A DNA stretch of 64,000 nt from Thaumasiovibrio subtropicus (lineage in GTDB: Bacteria; Pseudomonadota; Gammaproteobacteria; Enterobacterales; Vibrionaceae), in contig NZ_AP023055.1 in assembly GCF_019703835.1 (NCBI RefSeq), positions 1,302,001 to 1,366,000 on the forward strand, given 5' to 3'. A program made the translations under genes and the position numbers. Below, in pieces: positions 18,358 to 26,858 of the stretch. The number at the start of each line of letters is the position of its first letter. Position 1 is the stretch's first letter. The notes under the pieces were generated by a model that ran no database searches, was not told the DNA's origin, and saw only the letters and a program-made list of their open reading frames with translations.

Positions 18358-18492
18358 GCTAATCTCCTTTAGCATTTATGACAAATAACTCAATTATATG
18401 AGCGGTTTAAATCCCTTCACTTATCCAGAGCGAGAAAGAAAGGGAATTGATAATTAGCACATTAATGACTAATTTTGGCCTGTGAATAATTC

Positions 18493-18535
18493 CACGAGAA
18501 ATAAACGACTAAAATCTTGGCCGTAATTTCTCGTG
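18493..18535. promoter_or_regulatory. Inverted repeat in the tssH-hcp gap
   Basis: CACGAGAAAT (18493-18502) and ATTTCTCGTG (18526-18535) are exact complements 23 nt apart. This gap (18358-18571) is the only sizeable one in the structural operon and precedes the highly expressed hcp. It could be a regulator site or a stem. I found no convincing sigma-54 GG-N10-GC site here. Confidence 0.35.
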
Positions 18536-18571
18536 AGGCATCTCGCATTTTTTTTCGCAAGAATTATTCGC

Positions 18572-21151
18572 TTACTTTAATTTCACCTGACAAATATCAT
18601 TTTCAATTTCGAGTAAAACTTCAGTGAAAGAAATACGTTCTGCCATGGCAGAAAGGACCTTCTCTGAAATTTGGGGCAAGATCTCATTTTGAAGTAAGTT
18701 CTGAATTACCCTTGCACCACTATCTGTCTCGTTACAACGTGACAGAATATATTCCTTGACTGAAGATGTTAAATTAAGTGCGGCACTATAATTCGACTTC
18801 AGGCGTTTTTCCACTCGGGCAATCTGCAAATCAATAATGCTGGACAGAACATCATCATTGAGAGGTAAATAAGGGATAATGTTCAACCGGCCTAAAAAGG
18901 CAGGCTTAAAGCTTTGTAATAGGTCATCCCGCAGCGCCTCTCTCAAGGCTTCTGGCGTAGGCATCAAATCAGGGTCCGCGCAAAGCTCCATCGTCGTGTC
19001 AGTCCCCGCATTAGAGGTCATGATAATAATGGTGTTACGGAAGTCGATATCCCTGCCTTCGCCATCTTTAATCGTCCCTTTATCAAACACTTGATAAAAC
19101 ACATCTTGTACACCTGGATGTGCCTTCTCCATTTCATCAAGTAGGATAACGCTATACGGCTTACGACGCACAGCCTCTGTCAACACACCGCCTTCCCCAT
19201 AGCCGATATAACCCGGAGGTGAACCGAGTAGCAGGCTGACTTTATGCTCCTCTTTAAACTCAGACATGTTGATCACAGTAATATTGTCTTCGCTGCCATA
19301 CACCTCTTCAGCTAGCGCGAGCGCAGACTCGGTTTTACCCACACCACTTGGGCCAGTCAGGAAGAACACACCATTTGGCTTCTTCTCATCGTTTAGGCCC
19401 GCGCGCGCAGTCTGAACAACTTCGGCGATAATCTTCAATCCATGGTCTTGACCAATGACACGTTCACACAGCCGGCTTTGCAATTGTAACAAACCTGCTA
19501 TCTCATCGGTTTGCATTCGACCAACAGGAATCCCCGTCCAGTCCGAAATGATCTCAGCAACGAGGTTTTCATTCACACAGGTGAAGATCATTGGCTGCTC
19601 AGCCGCTTCAAGCCCTGTCTTCGCTTCCGCTAACTGCCCCTTTAATGCATCGCGATCAAGCGACTCATCATCGGTGAGCAACTGCTTTTGCAATGACAAT
19701 ACAGACTCTACCGACTCTGACTCACTGTCCCATTGCTGCTGCAATGTCGCGCGTTCATCACCCAACTCAGCGAGTTTTGCTTCAATCTCTGCTAAGGCTT
19801 GTTGATTCTCCTCACCTAGCTGCGCATCACGCATCAGTTGATCTTGCGCTGCGCGAAATGCATCCATCTTCTTATCGAGCATATCGAGACGCGCGGGGAT
19901 CACTGATTGGCTTAACGCTACGCGTGAACATGCAGTATCAAGCAGAGAAACCGCTTTGTCGGGCAGTTGACGACCATGGATGTAACGGTCAGAAAGCTTA
20001 ACGGCAGCTTCTAGCGCTTTCGCCGTGACTCTCACACCATGGTGCGCTTCCATCATGTTGACAAGGCCACGAAGCATATCGATGGCACCTTCAACGTTTG
20101 GCTCATCAATCTGGACGAGCTGAAAACGCCGTGTTAGTGCTGCATCCTTTTCAATGTGTTTTTTGTATTCTGCCCACGTCGTCGCGGCAATGGTACGCAG
20201 TTCTCCACGTGCTAAAGCGGGCTTCAAGATGTTCGCCGCATCTCCCGCATCATTGCCATTACCAATTAAGCCGTGTGCTTCATCGATGAAAATAATGATG
20301 GGTGTTGCTGATGCTTTGACTTCACTCACTACAGATTTAAGGCGATTTTCAAACTCACCTTTAACGCCTGCGCCCGCCTGCAGTAAGGCCAAGTCAAGAC
20401 TCTTGATCGCTACCCCTTTTAGCGAATCAGGCACATCGCCAGTAGCAATTTTTAATGCCAAGCCTTCCACGACCGCCGTTTTACCGACACCGGCTTCACC
20501 TGTCAAAATAGGGTTGTTTTGACGTCGGCGCATCAAGATATCGATCATCAGACGGATTTCATTATCCCGCCCAACCACAGGATCGAGTTTGCCGTTACGC
20601 GCTTGTTCCGTGAGATCAATCGTATATTGATCGAGTGCGGGCGTATGTTTGCTTTGCGGCGCAGGTGCCCCCGTTTGCACACCCTCACCCAAACCTTCCT
20701 GCCAACGTTGCTGTAAGGCCTGCGGATCAATCTTATTCAGCTCGGCAGTGTACTGGCTTGGAATCAATAATCCGCCATCATCATTGACGAGTGTAAATAG
20801 CACATGCACGACATCGATTTGGGTTTCGTTGAATGCGATGGTTGCGCTCATCCAAGCGTTACTGAGCAAATCAACAATGTTCGCTGATAAGCCAGGGACT
20901 TCGCTGCTACCTGTTTTTTGGCGCTCCAAATAACGGGTTAAATCACTGCACCATGCCCCTTCATCAATATTGAAAAGACGCGCAATAGAAATAAAGTCCG
21001 TGCTGTGACTATTTGAGAGTTCAAACAACCAGTGCCCAACATCGACACTGAAATGACTGCGACTGCTTGCGCAAGCCGCGGCTTTTTCGAGACTCAACCG
21101 CGCTTGTGGCGTGAGTTTCTCAACAATTGCTTTTAAGGGTAAGGTACTCAT
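18572..21151 (-). CDS. tssH: T6SS AAA+ ATPase ClpV (TssH)
   Basis: The 859-aa ClpB-type ATPase has an N-domain (1-150), AAA1 with Walker A GEAGVGKTA near 216 and Walker B FIDEAHGLIG near 287, a coiled middle region (about 410-520), and AAA2 with GPSGVGKTE near 598 and VILLDEMEKA near 667. ClpV pulls apart contracted TssB/TssC sheaths so the parts can be reused. It is the last gene of the structural operon, 18 nt after tssG. The N-domain is the part expected to bind the sheath, helped here by TagJ. Confidence 0.97.
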   Translation of the reverse strand: MSTLPLKAIVEKLTPQARLSLEKAAACASSRSHFSVDVGHWLFELSNSHSTDFISIARLFNIDEGAWCSDLTRYLERQKTGSSEVPGLSANIVDLLSNAWMSATIAFNETQIDVVHVLFTLVNDDGGLLIPSQYTAELNKIDPQALQQRWQEGLGEGVQTGAPAPQSKHTPALDQYTIDLTEQARNGKLDPVVGRDNEIRLMIDILMRRRQNNPILTGEAGVGKTAVVEGLALKIATGDVPDSLKGVAIKSLDLALLQAGAGVKGEFENRLKSVVSEVKASATPIIIFIDEAHGLIGNGNDAGDAANILKPALARGELRTIAATTWAEYKKHIEKDAALTRRFQLVQIDEPNVEGAIDMLRGLVNMMEAHHGVRVTAKALEAAVKLSDRYIHGRQLPDKAVSLLDTACSRVALSQSVIPARLDMLDKKMDAFRAAQDQLMRDAQLGEENQQALAEIEAKLAELGDERATLQQQWDSESESVESVLSLQKQLLTDDESLDRDALKGQLAEAKTGLEAAEQPMIFTCVNENLVAEIISDWTGIPVGRMQTDEIAGLLQLQSRLCERVIGQDHGLKIIAEVVQTARAGLNDEKKPNGVFFLTGPSGVGKTESALALAEEVYGSEDNITVINMSEFKEEHKVSLLLGSPPGYIGYGEGGVLTEAVRRKPYSVILLDEMEKAHPGVQDVFYQVFDKGTIKDGEGRDIDFRNTIIIMTSNAGTDTTMELCADPDLMPTPEALREALRDDLLQSFKPAFLGRLNIIPYLPLNDDVLSSIIDLQIARVEKRLKSNYSAALNLTSSVKEYILSRCNETDSGARVIQNLLQNEILPQISEKVLSAMAERISFTEVLLEIENDICQVKLK

Positions 21152-21169
21152 TGACTCTTCCTTGTAACA

Positions 21170-22129
21170 TCACACCGAGATAGTGATGCGGTTTCCGGTA
21201 CGTTTTTTCTTTGGCATTAAAATTCCCCCCCGACCAAGCATGCCTTGACCCGGCGATAGCTTAACAACAGGGAGATCGGATTGTTCTGCTTCTACCGTCC
21301 ATTTCACTGACAGTGAAGGCGGCATAAAGGCAGCAGCTTGTTTCTTGAGTCCCTCAAGCCTTGCCCCTCCGGGCATTAGTGAAGGCACGAGTTCTGGATC
21401 AGTCACATGGCAAATCACTTCGACCCCAGCATTCACATTCCACACGCGTTTACCTAGAGTGGCACTTTTTCCTAACTGTGCATGCTGACCTTGCTTATTC
21501 TGTTTCGTGCCCAAGCTTGTCTGTTCATTCGGTTTTAATGACATCCACGCGCCACGCAGCTCTTTGATTTCAACATCTGTCCCTGCCACCATGGCAAACA
21601 CAGCTCGCATGGCTTCACGAGAGCGAATCGAACGGAGATGAAACCCGGCCCAATGACGGTTGTCCTGCCTGCCTGTCAGCGCATCTACGATGCGTTGAAA
21701 ATCGCTCTCTTTACCGAAAGCTTGCTGGCGAAGTGCGACCGGACGTTGAAACTTCTTCCACGTTCGAAAATAAAGTGAGAGTAATCGGTGATTAAAGATG
21801 TTGTAAAAGCTGGCTAATCCGCGGTCTTTAGCTTTGAGTCTCTGTAAGACCAGTTCCGTGTAATGCTGAGGCATGACGCCATTTGCACCCGTCAAGCCAA
21901 TAACATTACTGTCTATTCTGATTTTGCCATCAGCCCGTTCAAACATGGCTTCCATATCATTGATGGCAAAGCCAAGATGCTGAGCCACATCGATTACCAT
22001 ATTTTCATTGCCGGGCAAGGTGTCCGTACCCAAGGTCTCTTCCATTTGCAACAGGTAGCTTTCGACGAGATGCATCGAAGAGAACATCGGTTTTTCAACC
22101 AGCGTATCAATGAACTTTTCGCGATTCAT
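21170..22129 (-). CDS. tssG: T6SS baseplate protein TssG
   Basis: A 319-aa TssG/ImpH-family baseplate wedge protein. The start ATG at 22129 overlaps the tssF stop in an ATGA arrangement; a longer frame from 22162 runs inside tssF and is unlikely. Family features include GLTGANGVMPQHYTELVL near residue 85, DRGLASFYNIFNHRLLSLYFRTWKK (about 105-130) and an FHLRSIRSREAMR stretch. TssG joins TssF, TssE and TssK in the wedge. The overlap with tssF fits the 2:1 TssF:TssG complex being made from coupled genes. Confidence 0.95.
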   Translation of the reverse strand: MNREKFIDTLVEKPMFSSMHLVESYLLQMEETLGTDTLPGNENMVIDVAQHLGFAINDMEAMFERADGKIRIDSNVIGLTGANGVMPQHYTELVLQRLKAKDRGLASFYNIFNHRLLSLYFRTWKKFQRPVALRQQAFGKESDFQRIVDALTGRQDNRHWAGFHLRSIRSREAMRAVFAMVAGTDVEIKELRGAWMSLKPNEQTSLGTKQNKQGQHAQLGKSATLGKRVWNVNAGVEVICHVTDPELVPSLMPGGARLEGLKKQAAAFMPPSLSVKWTVEAEQSDLPVVKLSPGQGMLGRGGILMPKKKRTGNRITISV

Positions 22130-23940
22130 AACAACGCCTTCCCACCAGCCATTGCCGGCCAAACATGGTAAAAGCGCTTAGCGGGGAGTAACTTAATACG
22201 CAGCTGCGTAAAGCTGTTAACCTCGGCATATTGGGCAAAGAAGTCTGACATCACTTGACCAAACAAGAACAACTGGTCGTTGTCGACGCGAGATTCAACG
22301 ATGTCTAAGGTGATCTCTGAACCATGACAGAAACCAACGCGACCTCGCTGATTCACACGTGCCGTCGTTTGATTCACATGCAAAGCTTCAATCGCATCGG
22401 TCAGTACTTTGGTGCTTGGCGACCCACGAAAATCAAACAGTTTTAGCATCTCTTTCAGGTTACGAAGCCCCCCCTCATCACTAAAGGTATTTAGGGTGAT
22501 AAGCTTGGCAAACTGCCAGCGCGTGTGTGCGTTCATTCTCGGCCGAACCGTGGTACTGAGCGGTAAAAGGCAACGGCTCCCTTTTGCGTCAGCATTTTTG
22601 GTGACTGATACTTCAGGCTGCCCCCCTCCATACGGTAAGCGATTAGGGATGTTTCGGTTACTGACCTGTGCTTTGATATGCAAGTTGGCATGATCAAAAC
22701 GCTCCGCAATTTCTGGTGAATGGTCTTGGTTAATCAAACTCAAAAAGATATGGCGTCCGGGCTCATCAAAGCCTCCCGCCCATGCCGCATCTTCACGGCG
22801 AATACTCCAGTAGTATTCATTCGCGTTGGCGTAGTTCGGATGCTCGCCGCTATAGTAGGGCTGAACATCCAAATCATGATCGAGTTTGCTCGAAGACAGT
22901 TTTACATCATCAATACTGATCACTTCTTGCGATTCGGCTTTGCGATTGGCAGGGCGAAGCTCGTACTCATATTCAGTCGCAGCTAAACGCACGGGTTCCA
23001 ATGTAGTCTCGAACAAATTAATCACTGGCCCGCAGCCTAGCAACACGTTGTCTGCAGTGACTTGCTTGGCGAGCAGCGGTACAGAGTCTGAGAGGTAAAA
23101 GAAAATTTCTACCGATTTTCCAGGACCGAACATTTCCGTGTTCAATCCTTCTAAGTTGACGAAAAGAAACTTCTCTGGCACCAAAAAGTATTCGACCAAC
23201 TGCCGATACCCGCTAAACATTTGCGGACTATATGGCACCAAAGGATCGACATCCTTGCTGGTCAGTTTGGAAGCCGGAAGCTGTGTCACCGACCCATCTT
23301 CAAGAGCTATGCTGACGCCCTGCAAGGAGCGAAATAGCAATTGATAAAGGCCATGGCTTGTTTGAGGCTGGCCATTGAGATAAAAATTGAGAGCACTGAT
23401 GTCCAACTCATCAAAGCCAGAGCACCCTTCATGACATTTGACTTCTAGCTTCAGTACAGCCGCTGAATCCGTCTTGAACTTACGTTCTGGTGCAGTAAAG
23501 GGCGCATTCATGTACTTCGCATCAACCACTTCAAACGGCCAGATATCAACCGCAGATGTCGTTCTATAATGGCAAGTCTGATAACCCGGTGCGAAAATGT
23601 CGACCTTGGTCCCAACAGGTAAGTGATTACAGTTGTCGGTATAAATACTTGGCTTATGGTGCACGATGCTCATGGATGGAATCGGTGCATGAAAATCTGG
23701 GAACAGCTCACCAATCAATGACTCCGTGAGCTGAGGAAAACTGTCATCCAAGCTCTGCCTAATCTGAGCCGAGATAAACGCCATCCCTTCCAACAGACGC
23801 GACACGTGTGGATCTTCAATATGCTCATCAGTCATTTTCAGACGCGAAGCAATTTTAGGGTGGCGATCAGCAAACTCACCCCCTTTGTGTCGTAACCAAG
23901 AGAGTTCGCGCTGATAATACTTCAAAAACTCATCGTTCAT
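22126..23940 (-). CDS. tssF: T6SS baseplate protein TssF
   Basis: The 604-aa protein starts MNDEFLKYYQRELSWLRHKGGEFADRHPKIASRL-like, the signature beginning of TssF/ImpG, and carries the conserved DPHVSRLLEGMAFISA segment near residue 45 and ESLIGELFPDF near 85. It forms the wedge with TssG and TssE, around the VgrG hub. It overlaps tssE by 4 nt and tssG by 4 nt. Length is usual for the family. Confidence 0.96.
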   Translation of the reverse strand: MNDEFLKYYQRELSWLRHKGGEFADRHPKIASRLKMTDEHIEDPHVSRLLEGMAFISAQIRQSLDDSFPQLTESLIGELFPDFHAPIPSMSIVHHKPSIYTDNCNHLPVGTKVDIFAPGYQTCHYRTTSAVDIWPFEVVDAKYMNAPFTAPERKFKTDSAAVLKLEVKCHEGCSGFDELDISALNFYLNGQPQTSHGLYQLLFRSLQGVSIALEDGSVTQLPASKLTSKDVDPLVPYSPQMFSGYRQLVEYFLVPEKFLFVNLEGLNTEMFGPGKSVEIFFYLSDSVPLLAKQVTADNVLLGCGPVINLFETTLEPVRLAATEYEYELRPANRKAESQEVISIDDVKLSSSKLDHDLDVQPYYSGEHPNYANANEYYWSIRREDAAWAGGFDEPGRHIFLSLINQDHSPEIAERFDHANLHIKAQVSNRNIPNRLPYGGGQPEVSVTKNADAKGSRCLLPLSTTVRPRMNAHTRWQFAKLITLNTFSDEGGLRNLKEMLKLFDFRGSPSTKVLTDAIEALHVNQTTARVNQRGRVGFCHGSEITLDIVESRVDNDQLFLFGQVMSDFFAQYAEVNSFTQLRIKLLPAKRFYHVWPAMAGGKALL

Positions 23941-24422
23941 CGTCCACCCTCACTGACTTTAAAGCCTAAATTGACTGGCTCTACTTCAGAATCAAACACA
24001 ATTTCTTCACTGACACCTGACTGAACCACCACCGCCTGTATACGGAGTCGTAAGGTTCTGTCGACTTCGTCTTCACCTTCTTTCACTGATACCTCAACAT
24101 CGAAGAGTCTGGGCTCAAATCGACCCAGTGTTTCTTCTACAATGCTACAAAGATGATTCTTGCCACTCTGGCTACTAAAAGGCATTGATGAAAAGTCAGG
24201 TAAGCCGTAGTTAAGAATCGACACATCAATTTCTTCAAACTGGCTTTGCCATTGATTCCAACCAATGCGTGCATTGAGCAAGTTTTCTATATCACGACGC
24301 AGGTTCGCCAAACTGATACTGGGTTGGCGATACTCGTGACGATCCAGACTATTTTCTGGCGATAAATCAATTAGTTTGTCCAAAAAGGAAATATGGGCAA
24401 CTTTGTCACTCACTGAGCGCAT
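23937..24422 (-). CDS. tssE: T6SS baseplate protein TssE (gp25-like)
   Basis: The 161-aa gp25-like protein has SLANLRRDIENLLNARI (residues about 36-53), the core motif of the family, and the ILNYGLPDFSS segment after it. TssE links the baseplate wedge to the first sheath ring. Its stop overlaps the tssF start. It follows an 82-nt gap with a terminator-like hairpin, so its expression may be set lower than that of the sheath genes. Confidence 0.95.
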   Translation of the reverse strand: MRSVSDKVAHISFLDKLIDLSPENSLDRHEYRQPSISLANLRRDIENLLNARIGWNQWQSQFEEIDVSILNYGLPDFSSMPFSSQSGKNHLCSIVEETLGRFEPRLFDVEVSVKEGEDEVDRTLRLRIQAVVVQSGVSEEIVFDSEVEPVNLGFKVSEGGR

Positions 24423-24463
24423 CCTGTGTCAGCTAAAATGAAATGCGACGAATGGCATCGTCA

Positions 24464-24493
24464 TAAAACGCTGGTGCCATGTTGGCGCCAGCG
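24464..24493 (-). terminator. Terminator-like hairpin between tagJ and tssE
   Basis: A 10-bp GC-rich stem (one G-U pair; CGCTGGCGCC side and GGCACCAGCG side) with a 5-nt loop is followed by TTTT on the minus strand. It has the form of a weak intrinsic terminator inside the operon, separating sheath genes from baseplate genes. Confidence 0.7.
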
Positions 24494-24504
24494 ATAATGT
24501 TGGC

Positions 24505-25305
24505 TTATGCAGGCTCTGCAACTTTCTGAGTCCAGCCTTCGGACATCCCGAGTACGACTGGCTCTTCATCAGCTAACAACATTTTGTGTCCCGCCCCCAG
24601 TACAAGACTGTGCTTGTCTGAGGTTAGCCAATCGGTTTCACGCGCAAGTTTGTGTGCATCAGTTTGCGAGTTCACGTAAGTGATTGGCATAAAGAGCTCA
24701 CCCGTTTGTCCGTCGATCACATCCAGCTCAATACGACGCCACACGCTTTCAATTAGGTTTTGCGCTGGCTGAATCGTCAGGGAATTGATCGCCGCAAATG
24801 GGACCAAGTAGAACTCACCATCAGAACCGAAACACTCTAGGTAACCAGCAATTTGATCATCGAGATCTCGCAAGTCACTAAATTCACGGCCATCTAACGT
24901 GACAACAGGCTGACGACGGCGACTCTCTTGTTCATTGGCGATGTCATCAACATCGTCGTTTTCACGCGTCATCGCTAAGATGTTTTTAACAAGCAACTCA
25001 TTCTGTTCATCAAAGCCTTGCCCTAGAAATTTTACCGTCGCCGCGCCTTGGTAGAAGTCAACACGTGCTTGCGCTGCATGCAGTAAATGACGCAGTTGAG
25101 TCCCTCCCGGTAAACAGTCCGGATCTTGTTTTAACAGAATAAGCAACTGGCTTTCAGCACGCTCATATTGGCCATCAATACTCAGTAGCTCCACCAGTTG
25201 ACTGCGCGCTTGTACATCTGTCGCTTTCTGTTTTAGGTGTTCCATTAGGTTGGCAATTGCACCTGCCAAATCCGCCTTTTGGATCAGTTTCTTCCATTCA
25301 CTCAT
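24505..25305 (-). CDS. tagJ: T6SS accessory protein TagJ (ImpE)
   Basis: The 266-aa ImpE-family protein starts with TPR-like helices (about 1-100; DLAGAIANLMEHLKQKATDVQARSQLVE-type), followed by a C-terminal domain with the DGREFSDLRDLDDQI and FVPF-like segments common in ImpE. In other bacteria TagJ binds an N-terminal helix of TssB and helps ClpV engage the contracted sheath. It lies 5 nt after the second tssC-like gene. TagJ occurs only in some T6SS types, so it helps classify this locus. Confidence 0.9.
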   Translation of the reverse strand: MSEWKKLIQKADLAGAIANLMEHLKQKATDVQARSQLVELLSIDGQYERAESQLLILLKQDPDCLPGGTQLRHLLHAAQARVDFYQGAATVKFLGQGFDEQNELLVKNILAMTRENDDVDDIANEQESRRRQPVVTLDGREFSDLRDLDDQIAGYLECFGSDGEFYLVPFAAINSLTIQPAQNLIESVWRRIELDVIDGQTGELFMPITYVNSQTDAHKLARETDWLTSDKHSLVLGAGHKMLLADEEPVVLGMSEGWTQKVAEPA

Positions 25306-25310
25306 GTTCT

Positions 25311-26819
25311 TTATCCGTTATGTACTTTAGGGGTCAGCTCGGTGATGAGACGTATGCTCGATACCATCTGATCCAATTGAAAATGTGGTTGCAGGTGCAC
25401 CACAGAAAAAAATCGCCCCGGTTTACCCAGTTGCTCTTTGACCTTAATCCTCGCTTCACTCAGCGGGAATTTTGCACGGACCTCTTCCGTCGACTCATCT
25501 GACGCAGCGGTATATTGATGCAACCAACGTTGAAACTCGCTTTCGATACTTTGCGCATTTTCATAGCTACCGATCTTGTCACGACCCATTACTTTGATGT
25601 AGTGAGCAAAACGGGAAACACATAATATGTACTGCATCATCGACGACAATTTGGCGTTGATACTCGCCCCGACCGACTCATAGGCCGCAGGTTCATGCAA
25701 CGATGCATTGCTGTAAAAAGTTAGCAACGGTGTATCTGGAACAGCAGATATCGGAATAAAACCACAGTCTGCCAATGCCTGCTCTAAGCGGTCACCTACC
25801 CGCAAACTCACCGAGGGTTTCTCTCGATACAAGCCACCAGGAAAGTGCTGTTTTGCCGACGGGGTATTCACAACGATGCCTTTTTTATATTGGCCTCGCT
25901 GGTGGCCACGAATCTGACCAAACCAGCCTGATTCAATGAAGGCGCGCGCCACAACCAAGGCAAAACTGTATGCGGCGCTTCCCCACAGCATGTCTCGTTT
26001 CGCAACACGGCAATGTTCAATGAATGCAAAGTCTTCTGCTCGGGAGCCATCTGGCCGATAGACCTCTCGCATCAATACATCGGGCAATGTAATAGCAAGA
26101 AAACGTGAGTCTTCCATGCTCCGTAAACTCGTCCAGCTGATGTACTCAGGTTGACGAAATTGCGCACTGATATCTGCCACTGTGGCTAGATCCGCAAACT
26201 CATCCACGCCAAGTAGCGTTGGATCGGCAGAGGTAATAAAAGGGCAAAATGCCGCCGCCGCGGTTTGAGTCACTTTGCGCAAAACGTCGACATCCTGATG
26301 GACTCGTCGTTTGTCACCATGCTGAATGCGATAGTCACCTATCAACACACCAAATGGCTCACCACCCGGCATGGAGTATTCGTTTTGGTAAATAAGCCGA
26401 AACAACTCACTTTGGTCAAACTCAATCGCTTTATTGCAGTCCTTCACTAACCAGTGCCATGGGTAGTTCAGCACTTTGACCTTAACTTGATCTTCGCCAC
26501 GCAGCTCTGCGACTTCACGAACCGTGTATTTGAGTCCGCGCCAGCTCGCCTCAAGTTGTTGAAATGCCTTGTGGTGAATGATCTCGTTAAGTTGTTCGTT
26601 AATCACCTCATCCAATAAACCAATCACTTCGCCAAAGTGACGCTGAAGCGCATCAATGGAATCGAAGTTCAGTTGCTGGAAGTCAAGCCAATAACGAATT
26701 GCAAATATCGGGTCATCAATATCAATGAAGCGATCCATCCAGATAGCATTCAAATCAACTGACTGAGTTATTTCGGATTCCGCTTCTAGTAACTCAACAG
26801 AGATAAATTCTGGTCGCAT
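25311..26819 (-). CDS. Second TssC-like sheath protein
   Basis: This 502-aa protein belongs to the TssC/VipB family (DUF877/EvpB). It shares the LxEVIxEQLxEIxHHxxFQxLExSWRGLxY segment, the EFDQSxxFxxxYxxEYxxPGGEPxGxLIGDY segment and the C-terminal SRFAHYxKVMxRDKIGS and RAKFPLxEAxxxVKE segments with the canonical TssC of the gene just upstream, but differs elsewhere. Tandem tssC copies are known in several T6SS loci with tagJ. The role of the second copy is unclear; it could form a cap or alternative sheath ring. The start region lacks the TssB-binding N-terminal part in recognisable form. Confidence 0.88.
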   Translation of the reverse strand: MRPEFISVELLEAESEITQSVDLNAIWMDRFIDIDDPIFAIRYWLDFQQLNFDSIDALQRHFGEVIGLLDEVINEQLNEIIHHKAFQQLEASWRGLKYTVREVAELRGEDQVKVKVLNYPWHWLVKDCNKAIEFDQSELFRLIYQNEYSMPGGEPFGVLIGDYRIQHGDKRRVHQDVDVLRKVTQTAAAAFCPFITSADPTLLGVDEFADLATVADISAQFRQPEYISWTSLRSMEDSRFLAITLPDVLMREVYRPDGSRAEDFAFIEHCRVAKRDMLWGSAAYSFALVVARAFIESGWFGQIRGHQRGQYKKGIVVNTPSAKQHFPGGLYREKPSVSLRVGDRLEQALADCGFIPISAVPDTPLLTFYSNASLHEPAAYESVGASINAKLSSMMQYILCVSRFAHYIKVMGRDKIGSYENAQSIESEFQRWLHQYTAASDESTEEVRAKFPLSEARIKVKEQLGKPGRFFSVVHLQPHFQLDQMVSSIRLITELTPKVHNG

Positions 26820-26829
26820 CGCTCACATT

Positions 26830-26853
26830 GCCAGCGAGACACGTCTCGCTGGC
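26830..26853 (-). other. Perfect intercistronic hairpin after tssC
   Basis: GCCAGCGAGA pairs exactly with TCTCGCTGGC around a 4-nt loop in the 39-nt gap between tssC and the second tssC-like gene. No T-run follows. It is likely to protect the tssBC message 3' end against exonucleases and so favour the abundant sheath proteins. Confidence 0.7.
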
Positions 26854-26858
26854 CCCTA

